A DNA stretch of 64,000 nt from JAISDD01 sp031553935 (GTDB lineage: Bacteria > Bacillota > Syntrophomonadia > Syntrophomonadales > Syntrophomonadaceae). This document shows positions 44,567-53,945 of the stretch, piece after piece. Both the position numbers and the translations under genes were made by a program. Numbering within the stretch: the stretch's first letter is position 1; each line of letters starts with the position of its first letter. The notes under the pieces are model-generated. The model worked only from the letters and a program-made list of their open reading frames with translations. It was not told where the DNA came from and did not search any database. Location of the stretch: positions 1-64,000 of the forward strand of contig JAVBKS010000034.1 of NCBI GenBank assembly GCA_031553935.1, in the 5' to 3' direction.

Positions 44567-46021
44567 TTAAACGCTTCCCAATACTTGTACAAAGTCCAAA
44601 TAGGGATCGGTAGTACCTTGCAGGGCGCAGTTTTCTTTTTTCAATATTTTGATATAGTCTATGATTTCTTGAGTAATTTTCTCCCCCATACAAACTACAG
44701 GAATTCCAGGTGGATATGCCATAATCATCTCGCCTGCTATTTCGCCGGCGGCTTCATCTAGTTTAATTGATTTTTTGGGGCTGTAAAAGGCGTCCCTTGG
44801 CGATACAATCATATCGGCAAATGCCGGAACAAAGGTATTGCTCTGAAACTCTCTTACTCTACTCTGGGAAGAAATCACTTGCAGAGCCTCAATTAGAGTC
44901 TGGAAATCCTGTTTCTGGTCTCCAATACTGCAAATAGCTAAAATATTATTCAGATCAGATAATTCTATCTGGATTTTATATTCGGTTCTTAAAATACTTT
45001 CCATCTGGTAACCGGTGTAACCAAGCGGACTGACATTTATTCCTAATTTAGTTTCATCCCAATCATAGCAGCCGGGGGTTCCGATTATTTCTTTGCCAAA
45101 TGCATATAGTCCAGGAATCTTGTTAATTTCCTCGCGGGCCCAGCGAACCTGTTGTAAGGTTTTTTCCAAGAGTTCTGCCCCTTTGGTTGCCAGCTGCTTT
45201 CTCGCAACATCTAAGGAGCACATAAGTAAATAGGAAGCACTGGAGGTGTAACTAAGATTAAGCACCTGCTTCACTTTATCTGTGGAAATCATGTTGCCCC
45301 GCATCAGTAAAACTGAACTCTGAGTTAAAGAACCCGCCGTCTTGTGAAGGCTCGCTGCACTCATATCGGCTCCAGCTTCCATTGCCGTGAGCGGAAAGGT
45401 ATTATGAAATGACATGTGGGCTCCATGAGCCTCATCAACTAAGACTGCCATATTATGCGCATGGGCAATCCTGACAATAGCCTTTAAATCAGAAGTATGT
45501 CCATAATAAGTAGGATTAAGCAGAAAAACTGCCTTAGCATGCGGATGTTGTTGTATAGCTTTGTAAATGCTTTCTAGGGTAACACCCATCGAGATACCTA
45601 ACTCTTGATTGATTTCCGGGTAAACATAGACCGGTAAAGCTCCGCTCAAGATAATACCACCGATTGTTGACTTATGAGCATTGCGCGGAATAATGATCTC
45701 GTTTCCCGGCTCACAAACGCTCATTATCATGGCTTGAACTCCGGCCGTTGTGCCATTAACTAGAAAAAAACCCTCTTCAGCTCCAAATGCATAAGCCAAA
45801 AGTTTCTGGGCTTCTTGGATAACTCCCGCCGGATTATTGATATAATCCAATTCGTTCATACCGTTGACATCTAATTGCAGTACCTTTTCTCCAACATAGT
45901 CGCGAAATTCCGATAAGCCTCGACCCTGTTTGTGTCCAGGTACATGAAATGGTATTACTTTTTCAGCTACATAGTTTTTTACAGCATCAAATAATGGAGT
46001 AAGGCTCTGATTAGTGATCAT
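44567..46021 (-). CDS. Orn/Lys/Arg decarboxylase (PLP, fold type I)
   Basis: PLP-dependent decarboxylase of 484 residues, cytoplasmic, making a polyamine precursor such as agmatine, cadaverine or putrescine. Family marks: 'FHVPGHKQGRG' near residue 25, 'FLVNGTTAGVQAMI' near 86, 'NAHKS' near 115, 'VDEAHGAHMSF' near 197 and the PLP lysine in 'SLHKTAGSLTQSS' near 227, then the C-terminal domain with 'AYPPGIPVVCMGEKI'. Short 'SpeA-like' Firmicutes form without the wing domain of E. coli enzymes. Polyamine synthesis by spermidine synthase yields methylthioadenosine, which the salvage genes just upstream would recycle. The specific amino acid cannot be told. Confidence 0.9.
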   Translation of the reverse strand: MITNQSLTPLFDAVKNYVAEKVIPFHVPGHKQGRGLSEFRDYVGEKVLQLDVNGMNELDYINNPAGVIQEAQKLLAYAFGAEEGFFLVNGTTAGVQAMIMSVCEPGNEIIIPRNAHKSTIGGIILSGALPVYVYPEINQELGISMGVTLESIYKAIQQHPHAKAVFLLNPTYYGHTSDLKAIVRIAHAHNMAVLVDEAHGAHMSFHNTFPLTAMEAGADMSAASLHKTAGSLTQSSVLLMRGNMISTDKVKQVLNLSYTSSASYLLMCSLDVARKQLATKGAELLEKTLQQVRWAREEINKIPGLYAFGKEIIGTPGCYDWDETKLGINVSPLGYTGYQMESILRTEYKIQIELSDLNNILAICSIGDQKQDFQTLIEALQVISSQSRVREFQSNTFVPAFADMIVSPRDAFYSPKKSIKLDEAAGEIAGEMIMAYPPGIPVVCMGEKITQEIIDYIKILKKENCALQGTTDPYLDFVQVLGSV

Positions 46022-46107
46022 GCGCGGCTAAGTGCTCCTTATAAAAATTAATTATTTACATCCACCCATACTATTATATCTTAGCTCAGCTTATTGACAA
46101 GCGAAAA

Positions 46108-46608
46108 TCATTGGGAACTGTCAAAAAAGCGCAGGATAAATGCTGTTATCTCTTCAGGATTTTGAAAAGAAAAAATGGGCTTATCACTTGTCAGGGGAAA
46201 ATCAGATACTATGGCGATGACATTGTGAATATTTAGGGGTGTGCTGCCGACTTCAGCGCGCATAACTTCAATTTTAGGATAGTCTTCTTGTTTGAATCCT
46301 TCAGTGATTATTATATCTATTTCAGCTGGAATCATCTCTATGATCTGAGCTAAACGGCTAGCGCTTTCAGTTCGTTGGTAAGTCAGCAAGACTCCAGGGT
46401 TAGTTGCATAAACTGCATCTGCCCCAGCTGAAAAAAGAATTTCGGAATCATACTCTGAATTTAAAGTCAGACTAGTCACCGCGTTTTTTATTACTGAAAC
46501 CTTTAAATTCTTGGCTTTAAGGCTTTGCAGCAGCCCTTTAATTAAAGTGGTTTTGCCGGAATCATGTTTTCCAACAATTGAAATAATTTTTCTTGGCTTT
46601 GATGTCAC
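46108..46608 (-). CDS. mobB: Molybdopterin-guanine dinucleotide biosynthesis protein B
   Basis: P-loop GTPase of 166 residues that assists in attaching GMP to molybdopterin (Moco to MGD). Walker A is GKHDSGKTTL (residues 13-22), and 'DIIITEGFKQEDYPKIEVMR' near 106 is the MobB signature in the Walker B region. Length is usual. It shares the minus strand with the mtaD gene 24 bases upstream and may be read from the same transcript. It shows that the cell makes Moco, relevant to the molybdopterin-oxidoreductase-like proteins and candidate Moco riboswitch at 16-27 kb. Confidence 0.9.
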   Translation of the reverse strand: MTSKPRKIISIVGKHDSGKTTLIKGLLQSLKAKNLKVSVIKNAVTSLTLNSEYDSEILFSAGADAVYATNPGVLLTYQRTESASRLAQIIEMIPAEIDIIITEGFKQEDYPKIEVMRAEVGSTPLNIHNVIAIVSDFPLTSDKPIFSFQNPEEITAFILRFFDSSQ

Positions 46609-46632
46609 TATTTTCCCAACTTTTGCATGTAT

Positions 46633-47928
46633 TTATTCCCCAGCAGTTAGTCTTTTTGCTGCTAGTTTCGCGTTTCTTAAAACTTCGTCTTCATCAAATG
46701 ATTTAATAATTCGGGCTTCCATTAACACTTCGCCATTTACTATAACCGTCTCAACATCAGCTGCTTGAGCTGAGTATACAATATTGGCGACCACATCATG
46801 ACAGGGCACCATATGTGGTTTACTGATATCCATAATAATCATATCGGCTTGCTTGCCTGGAGCTAAACTGCCGATAAGTTCTTCTTGCCCTAAAGCTCGG
46901 GCGCCGTTAATAGTTGCCATTTCCAGCACCTGATAAGCAGGCAAAGCTGTAGGATCCAGGTTTGCTACTTTCTGCAAAAATGCAGCCGTGCGCATTTCCT
47001 GCAGTAAATCCAAATTGTTATTGCTGGAAGCGCCATCTGTACCAAGACTGACAGTCAGCCCACACTCTAGCATCTCTTTGACACTAGCGATTCCGCTCCC
47101 TAGTTTCATGTTGCTTTCCGGGTTATGCGCTATTTTTACATTATGTTTTCTCAGTATTTCGAAATCTCGCGCGTTTAGGTGCACGCAGTGCGCAGCTAAA
47201 ACATGACAGCCAAATAATCCGGTCTCTTCAGCTAAAGCTATCGGCGACTTGCCGAATTGTTCACTGATCGAATCATACTCATGCTTGGTCTCGGCTAAGT
47301 GGATGTGAATGCCGACATTCATTTCCTTAGCCAAGTCAGCAACTCTGCTGAGGTAGTCAGGAGAACAAGTATAAGGAGCGTGAGGACCAAACCATACCGT
47401 AATTCGGCCTTCTGCCTGGTGGTTCCATTTCTTGATAAGCTCAACATTTTCCTGCAGCGACTGCTCGCCATTAGGACCATTCCCGATTAGGCCCCGGGAT
47501 AATACTCCCCTTACTCCGCTATTTTGCACTGCCAAGGCCACTTCTTCCATGAAAAAGTACATATCAGCAAAGCTTGTGGTTCCAGACCTTATCATTTCCG
47601 CAATGGCAAGCATAGTACCCCAATAGACATCAGCAGCTGTTAGTTTATCTTCTAATGGCCATATTTTATTCTCGAGCCATTCCATAAGTGGCAGGTCATC
47701 AGCATATCCTCTAAACAAGGTCATGGCTAAATGGGTATGGGTATTAATTAATCCTGGTAACAAGACTTTGTTGCACCCTTCGATTACCTTATCAAAATGG
47801 ATAGTTGGCGGTTTACCTTCGCTGATTTCCAGGATTTTATTATTCTCTATAATAAGATAACCTAAATCAATTATCTCATCGGGAGCAGTCATTGGAACTA
47901 TTGAAATATTCTCAATTAATATCCTCAT
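46633..47928 (-). CDS. mtaD: 5-Methylthioadenosine/S-adenosylhomocysteine deaminase
   Basis: Metal-dependent amidohydrolase of 431 residues that deaminates MTA and SAH to the inosine forms. Motifs: 'LPGLINTHTHLAMTLFRGYADDLPLMEWL' (metal HxH) near 60, 'WFGPHAPYTCSPDYL' near 180, 'IHIHLAETKHEYD' near 213, and 'VSLGTDGASSNNNLDLLQEMR' near 297. All metal ligands are present. Placed after mtnP, mtnA and a class II aldolase in one transcript, it completes removal of methylthioadenosine and SAH, by-products of polyamine and methyl-transfer reactions. Confidence 0.92.
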   Translation of the reverse strand: MRILIENISIVPMTAPDEIIDLGYLIIENNKILEISEGKPPTIHFDKVIEGCNKVLLPGLINTHTHLAMTLFRGYADDLPLMEWLENKIWPLEDKLTAADVYWGTMLAIAEMIRSGTTSFADMYFFMEEVALAVQNSGVRGVLSRGLIGNGPNGEQSLQENVELIKKWNHQAEGRITVWFGPHAPYTCSPDYLSRVADLAKEMNVGIHIHLAETKHEYDSISEQFGKSPIALAEETGLFGCHVLAAHCVHLNARDFEILRKHNVKIAHNPESNMKLGSGIASVKEMLECGLTVSLGTDGASSNNNLDLLQEMRTAAFLQKVANLDPTALPAYQVLEMATINGARALGQEELIGSLAPGKQADMIIMDISKPHMVPCHDVVANIVYSAQAADVETVIVNGEVLMEARIIKSFDEDEVLRNAKLAAKRLTAGE

Positions 47929-47942
47929 TGCTTGGAATCCTC

Positions 47943-48593
47943 TTATTTTCTCTGGCCATAACTCTTCGCCCGATCATGAAGACTTATAATATCCACTGGG
48001 CTTATGGAATGTGGTTGACCAATTTGTTTTGCCAGCAGCGCAACCATTGCGGTTTTTTCAACAACATGAACAACTGCAAGTGCTCTTCCTGCCGATTGGG
48101 CCACGCATACTAAACCATGATTAGCGAGTAAAACTGCAGCCCCATCTGTTCCTAATTTGTCTAGCACTTGGTTTGCAAGGTTAGAGCTGCCACATTCTTG
48201 ATAATCGGTTACTTGGATTTCATGTCCAACCACTTGGGCGGTCTCCTCCAAGATCACCGGGATATTAGTGCGGGCAACCGCAAATGCTGAAGCATAGATC
48301 GAATGCGCATGCACGATTCCGCCAACATCTGGACGATGCTTGTAAATCTCTAAATGCATTGGCGTTTCTATGGAAGGTTTATACTTTCCAACCTGCAGAT
48401 TGCCTTCAAAATCAACAACTGCCAAATCCTCAGGCAATAGGTTTTCATAAAACATTCCACTGGGAGTTATGACAATTTTTTCTTCACCTTTGCAGCGAGC
48501 ACTGATATTGCCCCATGTTCCCATTACTAAACCATCTTTTGACATTCTTTTAGCTGCTTTTAAAACAGAATCTCGTTCTTGTATATATTGCAT
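47943..48593 (-). CDS. Class II aldolase, likely 5-methylthioribulose-1-phosphate aldolase
   Basis: Zinc aldolase of the fuculose-phosphate/adducin family, 216 residues. 'MGTWGNISARCKGEEKIVITPSGM' near 25 binds substrate phosphate, 'GIVHAHSIYASAFAVAR' near 93 gives two metal His and 'LANHGLVCVAQSAGRAL' near 155 another. Lying between mtnA and mtaD, it most likely acts in the MTA-DHAP shunt, splitting methylthioribulose 1-phosphate to DHAP and methylthioacetaldehyde. The name rests on context; the family alone would also fit fuculose- or rhamnulose-phosphate. Confidence 0.8.
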   Translation of the reverse strand: MQYIQERDSVLKAAKRMSKDGLVMGTWGNISARCKGEEKIVITPSGMFYENLLPEDLAVVDFEGNLQVGKYKPSIETPMHLEIYKHRPDVGGIVHAHSIYASAFAVARTNIPVILEETAQVVGHEIQVTDYQECGSSNLANQVLDKLGTDGAAVLLANHGLVCVAQSAGRALAVVHVVEKTAMVALLAKQIGQPHSISPVDIISLHDRAKSYGQRK

Positions 48594-48611
48594 TTATTCA
48601 CATCCCTTACC

Positions 48612-49631
48612 TTATTTCGCGAAAAAATCAAAAGGAGGTCCAAACACTCCAATTTCGGTAATTATCCCGGCGATAAGATTACTCGGTGTTATATCAAATG
48701 CCGGATTAAATACCTTAACCTCCGGTATACTAATACATTTATCACTTAAATATTTTATTTCGTCTGCATTTCTTTCTTCGATCGGTATTTTGTCGCCATT
48801 ATCAATACTTCTATCCAATGTCGAAGTTGGTGCTGCTATATAAAAAGGAATCTGGTGGTAACTAGCCAAAACTGCCAATGTGTACGTCCCGATTTTGTTA
48901 GCTGTATCGCCGTTTGCAGCTATTCGGTCGGCACCAACTATCACTGCATCAACTTTTTTTTGAGCCATTATATATCCAGCCATACTATCAGTAATAAGGG
49001 TCACCGGAATACTATCCCGAATGAGTTCCCAAACCGTTAGACGAGCACCTTGAAGCACCGGACGGGTCTCACACGCCCAAACCATTTTAATCTTTCCCTG
49101 GCTAAAAGCACTTCTTACCACCCCAAGAGCAGTCCCATAACCTCCAGTTGCTAAAGCTCCAGCATTGCAGATAGTCAATATCTGACTGGCATTAGCAAGT
49201 AGTTCGGCTCCATACTGACCAATAGTGCGATTTGTATTAATGTCCTCATTAAGTATCATTAATGCTTCTTGAATTAATAGGTCTCCAATTTCAGCAGCCG
49301 GTCTGGGCATACTGTCTATGAATACGGTTTCCATTCGGCTAAGAGCCCAAAAGAGATTGACAGCAGTTGGTCGAGTTGAAGCTAACTGCTGCTTTTTTTG
49401 GGAAAAGAACTCCGGCAACTCAGCCATGTCGCCTGAATAATTAAGTGTTGCCAGAGCCAGCCCGAAAGCTGCTGCAATACCTATCAGCGGAGCTCCCCTA
49501 ACCTTTAGAGTTCTTATTGCTTCTGCTACTTCTTCGGCTGAATCATAGTACTCGTATTCAACCTCATTAGGGAGTCTACTCTGGTTTAACACCTTAATCC
49601 GCCGGTCTACATATGATAACGCCGATATCAT
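48612..49631 (-). CDS. mtnA: S-methyl-5-thioribose-1-phosphate isomerase
   Basis: Isomerises methylthioribose 1-phosphate to methylthioribulose 1-phosphate. The 339 residues show the eIF2B-like fold: 'VRGAPLIGIAAAFGLALA' near 45, 'TRPTAVNLFWALSRM', 'ILTICNAGALATGGYGTALGV' near 150 with the catalytic Cys, and 'VIVGADRIAANGDTANKIGTYTLAVLA' near 240 with the catalytic Asp. Full length. Overlaps the mtnP stop by ATGA (four bases), so the two are translationally coupled. Confidence 0.93.
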   Translation of the reverse strand: MISALSYVDRRIKVLNQSRLPNEVEYEYYDSAEEVAEAIRTLKVRGAPLIGIAAAFGLALATLNYSGDMAELPEFFSQKKQQLASTRPTAVNLFWALSRMETVFIDSMPRPAAEIGDLLIQEALMILNEDINTNRTIGQYGAELLANASQILTICNAGALATGGYGTALGVVRSAFSQGKIKMVWACETRPVLQGARLTVWELIRDSIPVTLITDSMAGYIMAQKKVDAVIVGADRIAANGDTANKIGTYTLAVLASYHQIPFYIAAPTSTLDRSIDNGDKIPIEERNADEIKYLSDKCISIPEVKVFNPAFDITPSNLIAGIITEIGVFGPPFDFFAK

Positions 49632-50419
49632 TTCATTATTCCGGGATCACTCAGTATTTTCTGACAATCACAGTTCTTACTTTTCTCGATATGTTTTACC
49701 GTTTCCATTAATAGTAATCTCAGATCATCCATACTGGTCCGCATTACTTCCAATACTTCTCCATGGGTCAAAATACCTGGAGATATGCCGGCCGCAAAAT
49801 TGGTTACTATAGATATATTGGCATAGCACATTCCTAATTCTCGTGCTAAAGTAACCTCGGGAACACTAGTCATACCTATCAATTGCCCGCCAAAATTCTT
49901 AAACATCTGGATTTCAGCAGCGGTTTCAAATCGGGGACCCTCAGTGCAGACATATACTCCACCGTTAATAACATCAAAATCCTTTTCTTGTCCCGCCTTC
50001 ATAATTGCTGACCGTAAGTCAGGACAATAGGGAACGGTCATATCACAGTGGATAACTCCATGTTCGCCGCCATCATAGAATGTGAGCGCCCGTGATTTAG
50101 TAAAATCAATAAATTGATCTGCTAATACAATTTGTCCGGGCTTGAATTCGAAATATAGTGATCCAACGGCAGCGGTTGCCAATATATTTTCAACCCCCAA
50201 CCTTTTTAAGGCTAGAATATTGGCACGATAGTTTACTAAATGCGGAGGTGTACTATGTTTTATTCCATGACGAGGAATAAAAACTATTTCATGTTCGTTA
50301 TAATATCCGGTAATAATTGTTACTTGTCCATAGGGTGTATCTTGCACCTTGGTTTTGGCATGGTCCAAAATTTCCGGTTTATATATACCTGTACCACCTA
50401 TGATTGCTGTTTTTATCAA
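49628..50419 (-). CDS. mtnP: S-methyl-5'-thioadenosine phosphorylase
   Basis: Purine phosphorylase of 263 residues that splits methylthioadenosine (or methylthioinosine) with phosphate. Marks: 'IGGTGIYKP' at the N-terminus, 'FIPRHGIKHSTPPHLVNYRANI' near 50, 'ATAAVGSLYFEFKPG' and 'YVCTEGPRFETAAEIQMF' near 150, 'GMTSVPEVTLARELGMCYANISIVTNFAAG' near 180. With mtaD present, methylthioinosine may be the real substrate. Follows the pyr genes and a small unknown gene on the same strand. Confidence 0.92.
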   Translation of the reverse strand: MIKTAIIGGTGIYKPEILDHAKTKVQDTPYGQVTIITGYYNEHEIVFIPRHGIKHSTPPHLVNYRANILALKRLGVENILATAAVGSLYFEFKPGQIVLADQFIDFTKSRALTFYDGGEHGVIHCDMTVPYCPDLRSAIMKAGQEKDFDVINGGVYVCTEGPRFETAAEIQMFKNFGGQLIGMTSVPEVTLARELGMCYANISIVTNFAAGISPGILTHGEVLEVMRTSMDDLRLLLMETVKHIEKSKNCDCQKILSDPGIMK

Positions 50420-50458
50420 ACTTATACCTCCTTACCGCTCTTTTGGGGTTATGCGAGT

Positions 50459-50758
50459 TTATTCAGAATACACCGTAATTGAACCATCTTCTTGCTCAAC
50501 CACTCGATTGCCCTCTTCAAGTATATAAACTTTTTTGTTCTTTTTATCTATGGCAATGTCGCGATTAATAATTGTTGAAACTTCTTCTTTGGTTGCCAGT
50601 GTGTTAATCTGCACTCCATTATCGTATAACTGCAGAGTCAGCTCCCCATTTTCTTTTTTAATCGTTTGATGTTGATGCTTAATATATGGTTTCATGAAAA
50701 CATACTCATAGCCGCCCTCTACAAACATCATTTCATTTCCATTAAGAAATATTTTCAT
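50459..50758 (-). CDS. Hypothetical 99-residue protein
   Basis: Small soluble protein, beta-rich and charged (MKIFLNGNEMMFVEGGYEYV ... DIAIDKKNKKVYILEEGNRV). No signal peptide or membrane segment, no family recognised. It lies between pyrE and mtnP with gaps of 32 and 39 bases, so it is probably a member of the same transcript. Its place between pyrimidine and methylthioadenosine genes gives no clear hint of its job. Confidence 0.55.
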   Translation of the reverse strand: MKIFLNGNEMMFVEGGYEYVFMKPYIKHQHQTIKKENGELTLQLYDNGVQINTLATKEEVSTIINRDIAIDKKNKKVYILEEGNRVVEQEDGSITVYSE

Positions 50759-50790
50759 AAGTGTAGTTTTCCTTGTTAATCTACTTGAAC

Positions 50791-51369
50791 TTACTTGCCG
50801 CGGCTTCCCGGCTTTATTGGCGCCCCTTGCCCCGCTTCACAAAATGGACAATGCTCCGGTTCCCAAGACTCTATATCCATTGTAAGTACGGAAACAAATT
50901 TAGTTCCAAAATCAGCTTTTCCTGCGCTTCTATCTACTAATACGGCAACCCCAACTACAATTCCGCCGTAATCTTTGACTACATCAATCACTTCTTTTAC
51001 TGAACCACCGGTGGTAACAACATCCTCAACTACCAGAACGCGCTGCCCCGGCTTTATGGTAAATCCTCTGCGCAAACTCATTTTGGAGTCTTCACGCTCT
51101 GTAAACATTGAAGGAACCTTTAACTGGCGGGCAACTTCATAAGCAACAATAATGCCTCCCATTGCAGGGCCAATAACCAGTTCAACATTATCAGAAGAAA
51201 AATGCTCCTTAATATGATGAGCTAGTTTTTCTGTCGCCTCAGGGTATTGCAATACTTGGGCACACTGCATATAACGGTTACTATGCCGCCCTGAGGTTAA
51301 CAGGAAATGACCTTCTAACAAAGCTCCGGCATCACTGAAAATTTTTACGGTTTCGTTTTTTTCTAACAC
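50791..51369 (-). CDS. pyrE: Orotate phosphoribosyltransferase
   Basis: Adds PRPP-derived ribose phosphate to orotate, giving OMP. The 192 residues include 'GHFLLTSGRHSNRYMQCAQVL' near 20, 'VIGPAMGGIIVAYEVARQL' near 62, and the PRPP loop 'RVLVVEDVVTTGGSVKEVIDVVKD' near 108. A C-terminal Cys pair (CPFC) resembles the longer PyrE form of Clostridia. It follows pyrF by three bases and is the last pyrimidine gene. Confidence 0.94.
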   Translation of the reverse strand: MLEKNETVKIFSDAGALLEGHFLLTSGRHSNRYMQCAQVLQYPEATEKLAHHIKEHFSSDNVELVIGPAMGGIIVAYEVARQLKVPSMFTEREDSKMSLRRGFTIKPGQRVLVVEDVVTTGGSVKEVIDVVKDYGGIVVGVAVLVDRSAGKADFGTKFVSVLTMDIESWEPEHCPFCEAGQGAPIKPGSRGK

Positions 51370-51372
51370 TAG

Positions 51373-52092
51373 CTAAGCCTCCAATTCTTCAATGATTCTT
51401 TTGGTAGCCTCTAAAGGATCCTCAGCCTTGATAATCGGCCTGCCGATGACCATGTAATCAGCTCCTAAATCTAGGGCTTGCCTTGGCGTAGTGATGCGCT
51501 TCTGATCACCGGTTTCTGACCAGGCTGGTCTAATTCCTGGGGTAACAATTTTAAAGTCAGGTCCGCAGGCGTCCCTAATTATCTTTATTTCTTGCGGAGA
51601 ACAGACTACTCCATCTATTCCAGCATGTTGTGCTTTTCTTGCCCAGGATAGTACCACATCCTTAAGTTCCATGCCTCTTATTAACATATCTTCTTCCAAT
51701 TGTTTTTGGCTTATACTTGTCAATACGGTAACCGCCAGTACTTTGGGAGCATTAACCCCAAGTCTGCTGCTTTCATCTTTAACTGCTTGCGCTACCTCAT
51801 TCATCATTTCTTCACCACCAGCAGCGTGAACATTAAAAAACATACAATTTAATCTTGTCATTACTCTGCCGGCTGCAGCCACAGTATTAGGAATATCATG
51901 AAACTTAAGATCTACAAACACTCGCCCGTTTAAATCATTGATCTGCTGCACTATTTGGGGACCAGCAATATTAAAGAGCTGCATTCCGACTTTAAATGAG
52001 CCAATACTGCCAGCCAGTTTTTCCACCATTTGCAGGGCCTCCTGCGGCGAATCCATATCTAAGGCCAAGATTATTCTGTCTTTAGCATTCAT
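51373..52092 (-). CDS. pyrF: Orotidine 5'-phosphate decarboxylase
   Basis: Final step to UMP. The barrel marks are 'IILALDMDSPQEAL' near the N-terminus, the catalytic Lys in 'VFVDLKFHDIPNTV' near 60, and 'VTPGIRPAWSETGDQKRITTP' near 182 with phosphate-binding 'DYMVIGRPII'. The 239-residue form is chosen: the longest frame starts at 52131 with TTG, but GGAG six bases before the ATG at 52092 fits better and the N-terminus then matches family length. It follows pyrD by 43 bases. Confidence 0.93.
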   Translation of the reverse strand: MNAKDRIILALDMDSPQEALQMVEKLAGSIGSFKVGMQLFNIAGPQIVQQINDLNGRVFVDLKFHDIPNTVAAAGRVMTRLNCMFFNVHAAGGEEMMNEVAQAVKDESSRLGVNAPKVLAVTVLTSISQKQLEEDMLIRGMELKDVVLSWARKAQHAGIDGVVCSPQEIKIIRDACGPDFKIVTPGIRPAWSETGDQKRITTPRQALDLGADYMVIGRPIIKAEDPLEATKRIIEELEA

Positions 52093-52135
52093 AGCATTCT
52101 CCATTTCATTGGAACAAAACTCGGTCAACAAATAA

Positions 52136-53095
52136 TTATATTTTTAGTACCGCTGCTCCACATATATCACTTAGTTTACTAATTCCATTTTCGATCAAAT
52201 ATTCAGTTATTCCAGAATTTATTCTAACCGCAAGGTCTGGATGAACAAAGTTGCCGGTGCCTATTGATATTGCGGAAGCTCCGGCCATAATAAATTCCAG
52301 GGCATCATTGGTATTCATGATTCCCCCACCGCCTAAAATTGGAATATCGATCTCCCTATGTACCTGGTAGATCATTCTTAAGGCTACCGGTTTGATTGCC
52401 GGCCCAGACAGTCCGCCAAAAATATTGCCTAAGACTGGTTTTCTGGCTTTGATATCGATTGCCATGCCCATTAAGGTATTGATCATGGAAACAGCGTCCG
52501 CCCCTCCGGCTTGTGCTGCTTGGGCAATCATTACGATGTCACTGACATTAGGCGATAATTTAGGGATAACCGGAAGATCGGTTGCATTTTTCACCGTTTG
52601 AACAACCTGAAATACCATGTCGGGATCAGTTCCAAACTGCATGCCGCCCTTTTTAACATTGGGACAGGAAATATTCAGTTCAATGGCAGCAATACCAGTA
52701 CTTTGTCTAATTTTTTCTGCGATTTCGCCGTATTCTTCTAGTGTATTGCCGGCGATATTGGCTACCACAGTCACTTGCCTCTGTAACAAATAGGGCAAAT
52801 GTACATTAAGAAAAGTGTCAATACCGGGGTTTTCCAAGCCAATCGAATTCAACATCCCCGAAGCGGTTTCATAAATTCTTGGAGCAGGATTTCCCGGCCT
52901 TGGCTCTAAGGTTGTACCCTTGACTATTACTGCTCCCAGTCTTGATATGTCAACATAGTTTTCATATTCTCTTCCATAGCCAAAAGTACCGGAAGCAACC
53001 GCGATCGGGTTTTGCATTCTAAACCTGCCGAGTCTAACACTTATATCCGGTTTCATGTTATCATTTACGCCTGCACGTCCGGGATTCATTTCCAT
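52136..53095 (-). CDS. pyrD: Dihydroorotate dehydrogenase class 1B, catalytic subunit
   Basis: FMN enzyme that oxidises dihydroorotate to orotate and passes electrons via PyrK to NAD+. The 319 residues show 'MQNPIAVASGTFGYG', 'IELNISCPNVKKGG' near 145 with the catalytic Cys that marks class 1B, 'PVIPKLSPNVSDIV', and 'DIPILGGGGIMNTNDALEFIMAGASAISIGTG' near 250 for FMN phosphate. AAGGAGG ribosome site supports the first ATG. It partners with pyrK immediately upstream. Confidence 0.94.
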   Translation of the reverse strand: MEMNPGRAGVNDNMKPDISVRLGRFRMQNPIAVASGTFGYGREYENYVDISRLGAVIVKGTTLEPRPGNPAPRIYETASGMLNSIGLENPGIDTFLNVHLPYLLQRQVTVVANIAGNTLEEYGEIAEKIRQSTGIAAIELNISCPNVKKGGMQFGTDPDMVFQVVQTVKNATDLPVIPKLSPNVSDIVMIAQAAQAGGADAVSMINTLMGMAIDIKARKPVLGNIFGGLSGPAIKPVALRMIYQVHREIDIPILGGGGIMNTNDALEFIMAGASAISIGTGNFVHPDLAVRINSGITEYLIENGISKLSDICGAAVLKI

Positions 53096-53124
53096 GACGG
53101 CAACCTCCTTGAATCATCACCATT

Positions 53125-53928
53125 CTATTTCCGATTGGAGAAATCAACTTGTTCAAAAGAAAAAACGGGACCATCTACACATATCTTGGCATGGTTAATA
53201 TCGTCCGCTCTTAATTTTTTGGCACAACCCAAACAAGCACCAACTCCGCATGCCATGTATTCTTCAAAAGACAATTGGCCCGGTATCTCTTTTTTTCTGG
53301 CAAAATCAAAAACTTTGGCCATCATCGCCTCCGGCCCACATGTATAAATGTAATCAATTGCATTTGAGTCTATTTCAGTTTCGAGCAAATCGGTAACCAA
53401 ACCTTTATAACCCTGACTGCCATCTTGGGTTGCTGTAATGACCTGGGCATTAAACTCTAATAATTTATCAAGTGCAACCAATCTATCACTATGTAACTCT
53501 CCATAAAGGACAGTTATTTGGCATTTGATTTCATTTAGTTTTCTAACTAAATAAACCAAGGGGGCAATTCCAATTCCACCGCCTACTAATAATACTCTCA
53601 CCCCGGCAGGCGGAAGCTTAAAACCGTTTCCTAAAGGTCCCATTAAGTCTATTCTGGCCCCGGCTTGGATCCTGCTAAGCAAAGCAGTTCCTGTTCCCAC
53701 AACCTTGTATAGCAGACTAAGCACCCCATCATTTTGAGCTATATCATGAATACTAATTGGGCGTCTCAATAAAGGTTCATTATCCAAACCGGTTTTTATA
53801 TGCACAAATTGACCCGGATTGGCTATTTTCGCCAATTCAGGAAGTATAATATCCATGCGGTATAGATCATGTGTAAGCGCTTTATTCATGCTGACTAAGG
53901 AATCTGCAAATAAATGCACTCGTATCAA
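53125..53928 (-). CDS. pyrK: Dihydroorotate dehydrogenase electron-transfer subunit
   Basis: Subunit with FAD and a [2Fe-2S] cluster, linking PyrD to NAD+. Length 267. FAD-binding segment 'LRRPISIHDI', NAD-binding 'VRVLLVGGGIGIAPLVYLVRKL' near 108, and the cluster Cys residues in 'YMACGVGACLGC' near 222 plus a fourth in 'AKICVDGPVF'. All four Cys are present. 29 bases before pyrD and 17 after carB, so one transcript. Confidence 0.94.
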   Translation of the reverse strand: MIRVHLFADSLVSMNKALTHDLYRMDIILPELAKIANPGQFVHIKTGLDNEPLLRRPISIHDIAQNDGVLSLLYKVVGTGTALLSRIQAGARIDLMGPLGNGFKLPPAGVRVLLVGGGIGIAPLVYLVRKLNEIKCQITVLYGELHSDRLVALDKLLEFNAQVITATQDGSQGYKGLVTDLLETEIDSNAIDYIYTCGPEAMMAKVFDFARKKEIPGQLSFEEYMACGVGACLGCAKKLRADDINHAKICVDGPVFSFEQVDFSNRK

Positions 53929-53945
53929 CCTCCCAAGTGCTATTA

